Part shown: positions 62,578 through 64,000 of the stretch, one piece after another
How the letters are laid out: each line of letters begins with the position of its first letter
Position numbering within the stretch: the first letter of the stretch is position 1
Source: Methanobacteriota archaeon
GTDB lineage: Archaea; Thermoplasmatota; Poseidoniia; Poseidoniales; Thalassarchaeaceae
DNA length: 64,000 nucleotides
Reading direction: 5' to 3'
Assembly: GCA_018654845.1 (NCBI GenBank)
Contig: JABIKU010000034.1
Coordinates: 1-64,000, forward strand
Translations under genes and position numbers: made by a program
The notes under the pieces: generated by a model
The model's database searches: none
What the model saw: only the letters and a program-made list of their open reading frames with translations
What the model was told of the DNA's origin: nothing

Positions 62578-63585
62578 TTAACCGCCGATATATGACATTT
62601 CGATTCGAGGTAATGCTACAGTCTCAGTAGAGCGGTTTTCACTATATCGGTCATCACGTCGCTGCCATATCGCAGCGATAGCTTCATTCAATTCATCCTC
62701 ACTAGATTTACTCTGAATCAGAGTACGGATATCGTGTCCACCGGTAGCGAAAAGGCAGGTTACCAATAGCCCATCTGCAGACAAGCGGATGCGTGAGCAA
62801 TTTTCACAGAAAGGTTGAGTTACAGATGAAATAAATCCAATTTCACCAGAACCATCCGAATGAGCCAAACGAACTGCAACATCACTTGAACTCACTGATT
62901 CAAGCGGAACTAAATCAAATATTGAATTGAGATGAGAAAGTATCTTTTCTGAGGGGACAATCTGTCCCAATTGCCAACCATTTGTTCTTCCAACATCCAT
63001 ATATTCGATGAAACGAACAATTACATCCGTTCCACGAAAGTGCGTGACGAGTTTTTCGATTTCAGATTCGTTAACACCGCGCTGGACAACACAATTGACT
63101 TTCACAGGAGACAAGCCAACCTCCTGTGCGGCATCGATTCCATCCAATACCTCCTCAACCGAAATTGTACTATCTGTCATCTCGGAATGAATTTTGGGAT
63201 CTAATGCATCCAAACTTACAGTCACACGAGACAAACCGGCCTCACGTAAATCTTCAGCCTGATTCCGCAATAGAGAGCCGTTAGTGGTCAAAGCAACCTC
63301 GAGGTTTAGGGCAGAGAGGCGTCGAACCAAATCAGCTATACCTGGCCGTAATAGTGGTTCACCACCAGTAATTCGCACTTTTTCTAAACCGAGAGGCAAA
63401 CAAGAGTGAACCACTTTTTCAATCTCTTCAAAGGATAATAAAGCACGGCGAGGAAGGAAGGTATGACTTTCACCAAACCTTTCCCTTGGCATGCAATAAC
63501 GGCAACGAAAATTACATCTATCCGTAACTGAAATGCGTAAATCTTTCAGAGGACGGTCAAATACATCGAGCACGGTCTGCGACAT
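62578..63585 (-). CDS. moaA: GTP 3',8-cyclase MoaA (molybdopterin biosynthesis)
   Basis: 335-residue radical-SAM enzyme for the first step of molybdenum/tungsten cofactor synthesis. The N-terminal cluster motif is TDRCNFRCRYCMP, the SAM GGE motif is KVRITGGEPLLRPG, the second cluster cysteines are in FCENCSRIRLSADGLLVTC, and the protein ends in the conserved Gly-Gly (YIGG) needed by the reaction. Normal length. No other mo- genes are adjacent. It is divergent from the A-type carrier-like gene. Confidence 0.95.
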   Translation of the reverse strand: MSQTVLDVFDRPLKDLRISVTDRCNFRCRYCMPRERFGESHTFLPRRALLSFEEIEKVVHSCLPLGLEKVRITGGEPLLRPGIADLVRRLSALNLEVALTTNGSLLRNQAEDLREAGLSRVTVSLDALDPKIHSEMTDSTISVEEVLDGIDAAQEVGLSPVKVNCVVQRGVNESEIEKLVTHFRGTDVIVRFIEYMDVGRTNGWQLGQIVPSEKILSHLNSIFDLVPLESVSSSDVAVRLAHSDGSGEIGFISSVTQPFCENCSRIRLSADGLLVTCLFATGGHDIRTLIQSKSSEDELNEAIAAIWQRRDDRYSENRSTETVALPRIEMSYIGG

Positions 63586-63662
63586 AGCCTTGCCAATCGA
63601 ATCAAGGCAATGAGTGTTCCTCGTAAAAAGACAGGTTGAAGAACGGCAGACTTCAGGCGAAG

Positions 63663-64000
63663 ATGAGAATCATGTTGAATATCACTGAGAAAGCTCGCGA
63701 GATGCTCGATCAATTCATTTCTCAAGCAGATGGTGGAGAAGAACTCGTTATTCGAATTGAAATTATCGGCCGAGGTCCCAAAGGCTTCCAATACGATTTA
63801 CAATTAATTGAAAAGAGTGATTCAAAAGATGGCGATTTACACACAAACTCTAGCGGTTTTGATGTGCTAATCGCGCAAAGAAGCGTTCAATACATCGAAG
63901 GAACGACTCTAGATTTCAAGGAGACACTTATGGGTGGTGGTTTCTCTTTCGAAAATCCCAACCCACTCTGGGTTGACGAATTATCCCTATCGGTAGCAGA
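63663..64000 (+). CDS. A-type (HesB/IscA-like) domain protein, truncated by the window end
   Basis: The frame opens with ATG at 63663 (or 63672) and runs off the window without a stop, at least 112 codons. LNITEKAREMLDQFI, FQYDLQLI, FDVLIAQRSVQYIEGTTLDF and GGGFSFENPNP follow the IscA/HesB domain order. The three cysteines that bind the cluster in true carriers are missing (GRGPKGFQY in place of GCxGxxY; no CxC after NPNP). A domain of this kind without cysteines is the N-terminal half of NfuA, so a NifU-like C-terminal domain may follow beyond the window. Confidence 0.7.
   Translation, partial: MRIMLNITEKAREMLDQFISQADGGEELVIRIEIIGRGPKGFQYDLQLIEKSDSKDGDLHTNSSGFDVLIAQRSVQYIEGTTLDFKETLMGGGFSFENPNPLWVDELSLSVA

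Overview
The window is a gene-dense, essentially intergenic-poor stretch of a euryarchaeal genome. The archaeal set is unambiguous: secE-spt5-rpl11-rpl1-rpl10 (P0)-rpl12 (P1 type), MCM helicase, GatE, Pth2, the archaeosine radical-SAM enzyme RaSEA, Trm1, an AK6-type kinase and FtsZ. Secreted proteins with a short AGCLGG-type lipobox, giant fused branched-chain amino-acid permeases and bacterial-type accessory genes make marine Thermoplasmatota (Marine Group II/III, Poseidoniia-like) the best guess; this assignment is inference.

Region 1 (17-10619, all minus strand) is an aromatic-catabolism island. In transcription order it holds a di-iron cluster-repair protein (RIC), then the four subunits of an ATP-dependent class I benzoyl-CoA reductase in the order bzdN-O-P-Q, a small CxxC protein, then dienoyl-CoA hydratase, 6-hydroxycyclohexenecarbonyl-CoA dehydrogenase and the ring-opening 6-oxocyclohexenecarbonyl-CoA hydrolase, an SDR and a tryptophanase. 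Together they would carry benzoyl-CoA to 3-hydroxypimelyl-CoA. The island ends next to a fragment of a beta-propeller gene.

Region 2 (10862-19693) has a Ca2+/H+ antiporter, AK6-like kinase, CDP-alcohol phosphatidyltransferase, ftsZ, and the secE-spt5-ribosomal stalk operon. That operon is odd in three ways: Spt5 carries an N-terminal Nudix-like domain, L11 lacks its whole N-terminal domain, and a structure matching the L1 mRNA operator sits directly before the rpl1 ribosome-binding site.

Region 3 (19740-36964) holds a YchF-type GTPase, a divergent heme-copper-oxidase-like membrane protein lacking the usual ligands, RaSEA, a membrane-bound hexapeptide acyltransferase, a coiled-coil protein, an M20 peptidase, and a two-gene AddAB-like helicase-nuclease in which both partners have a nuclease domain with Fe-S-type cysteines.

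Region 4 (37011-59878) carries two paralogous branched-chain amino-acid (Liv) ABC systems with LivH and LivM fused into single 1100-1270 residue permeases. Only the second has a binding protein, a three-module lipoprotein whose first module is a circularly permuted SBP_bac_3 domain. Between them lie a threonine aldolase, an aquaporin-like protein without NPA motifs, Pth2, a probable vitamin uptake pair (ECF S component plus DUF4430 protein), GatE, MCM, a PPC-domain protein and an esterase. Region 5 (60075-64000) holds purM, trm1, moaA and the start of an A-type Fe-S carrier-like gene. No tRNA, rRNA, CRISPR array or insertion sequence was seen.
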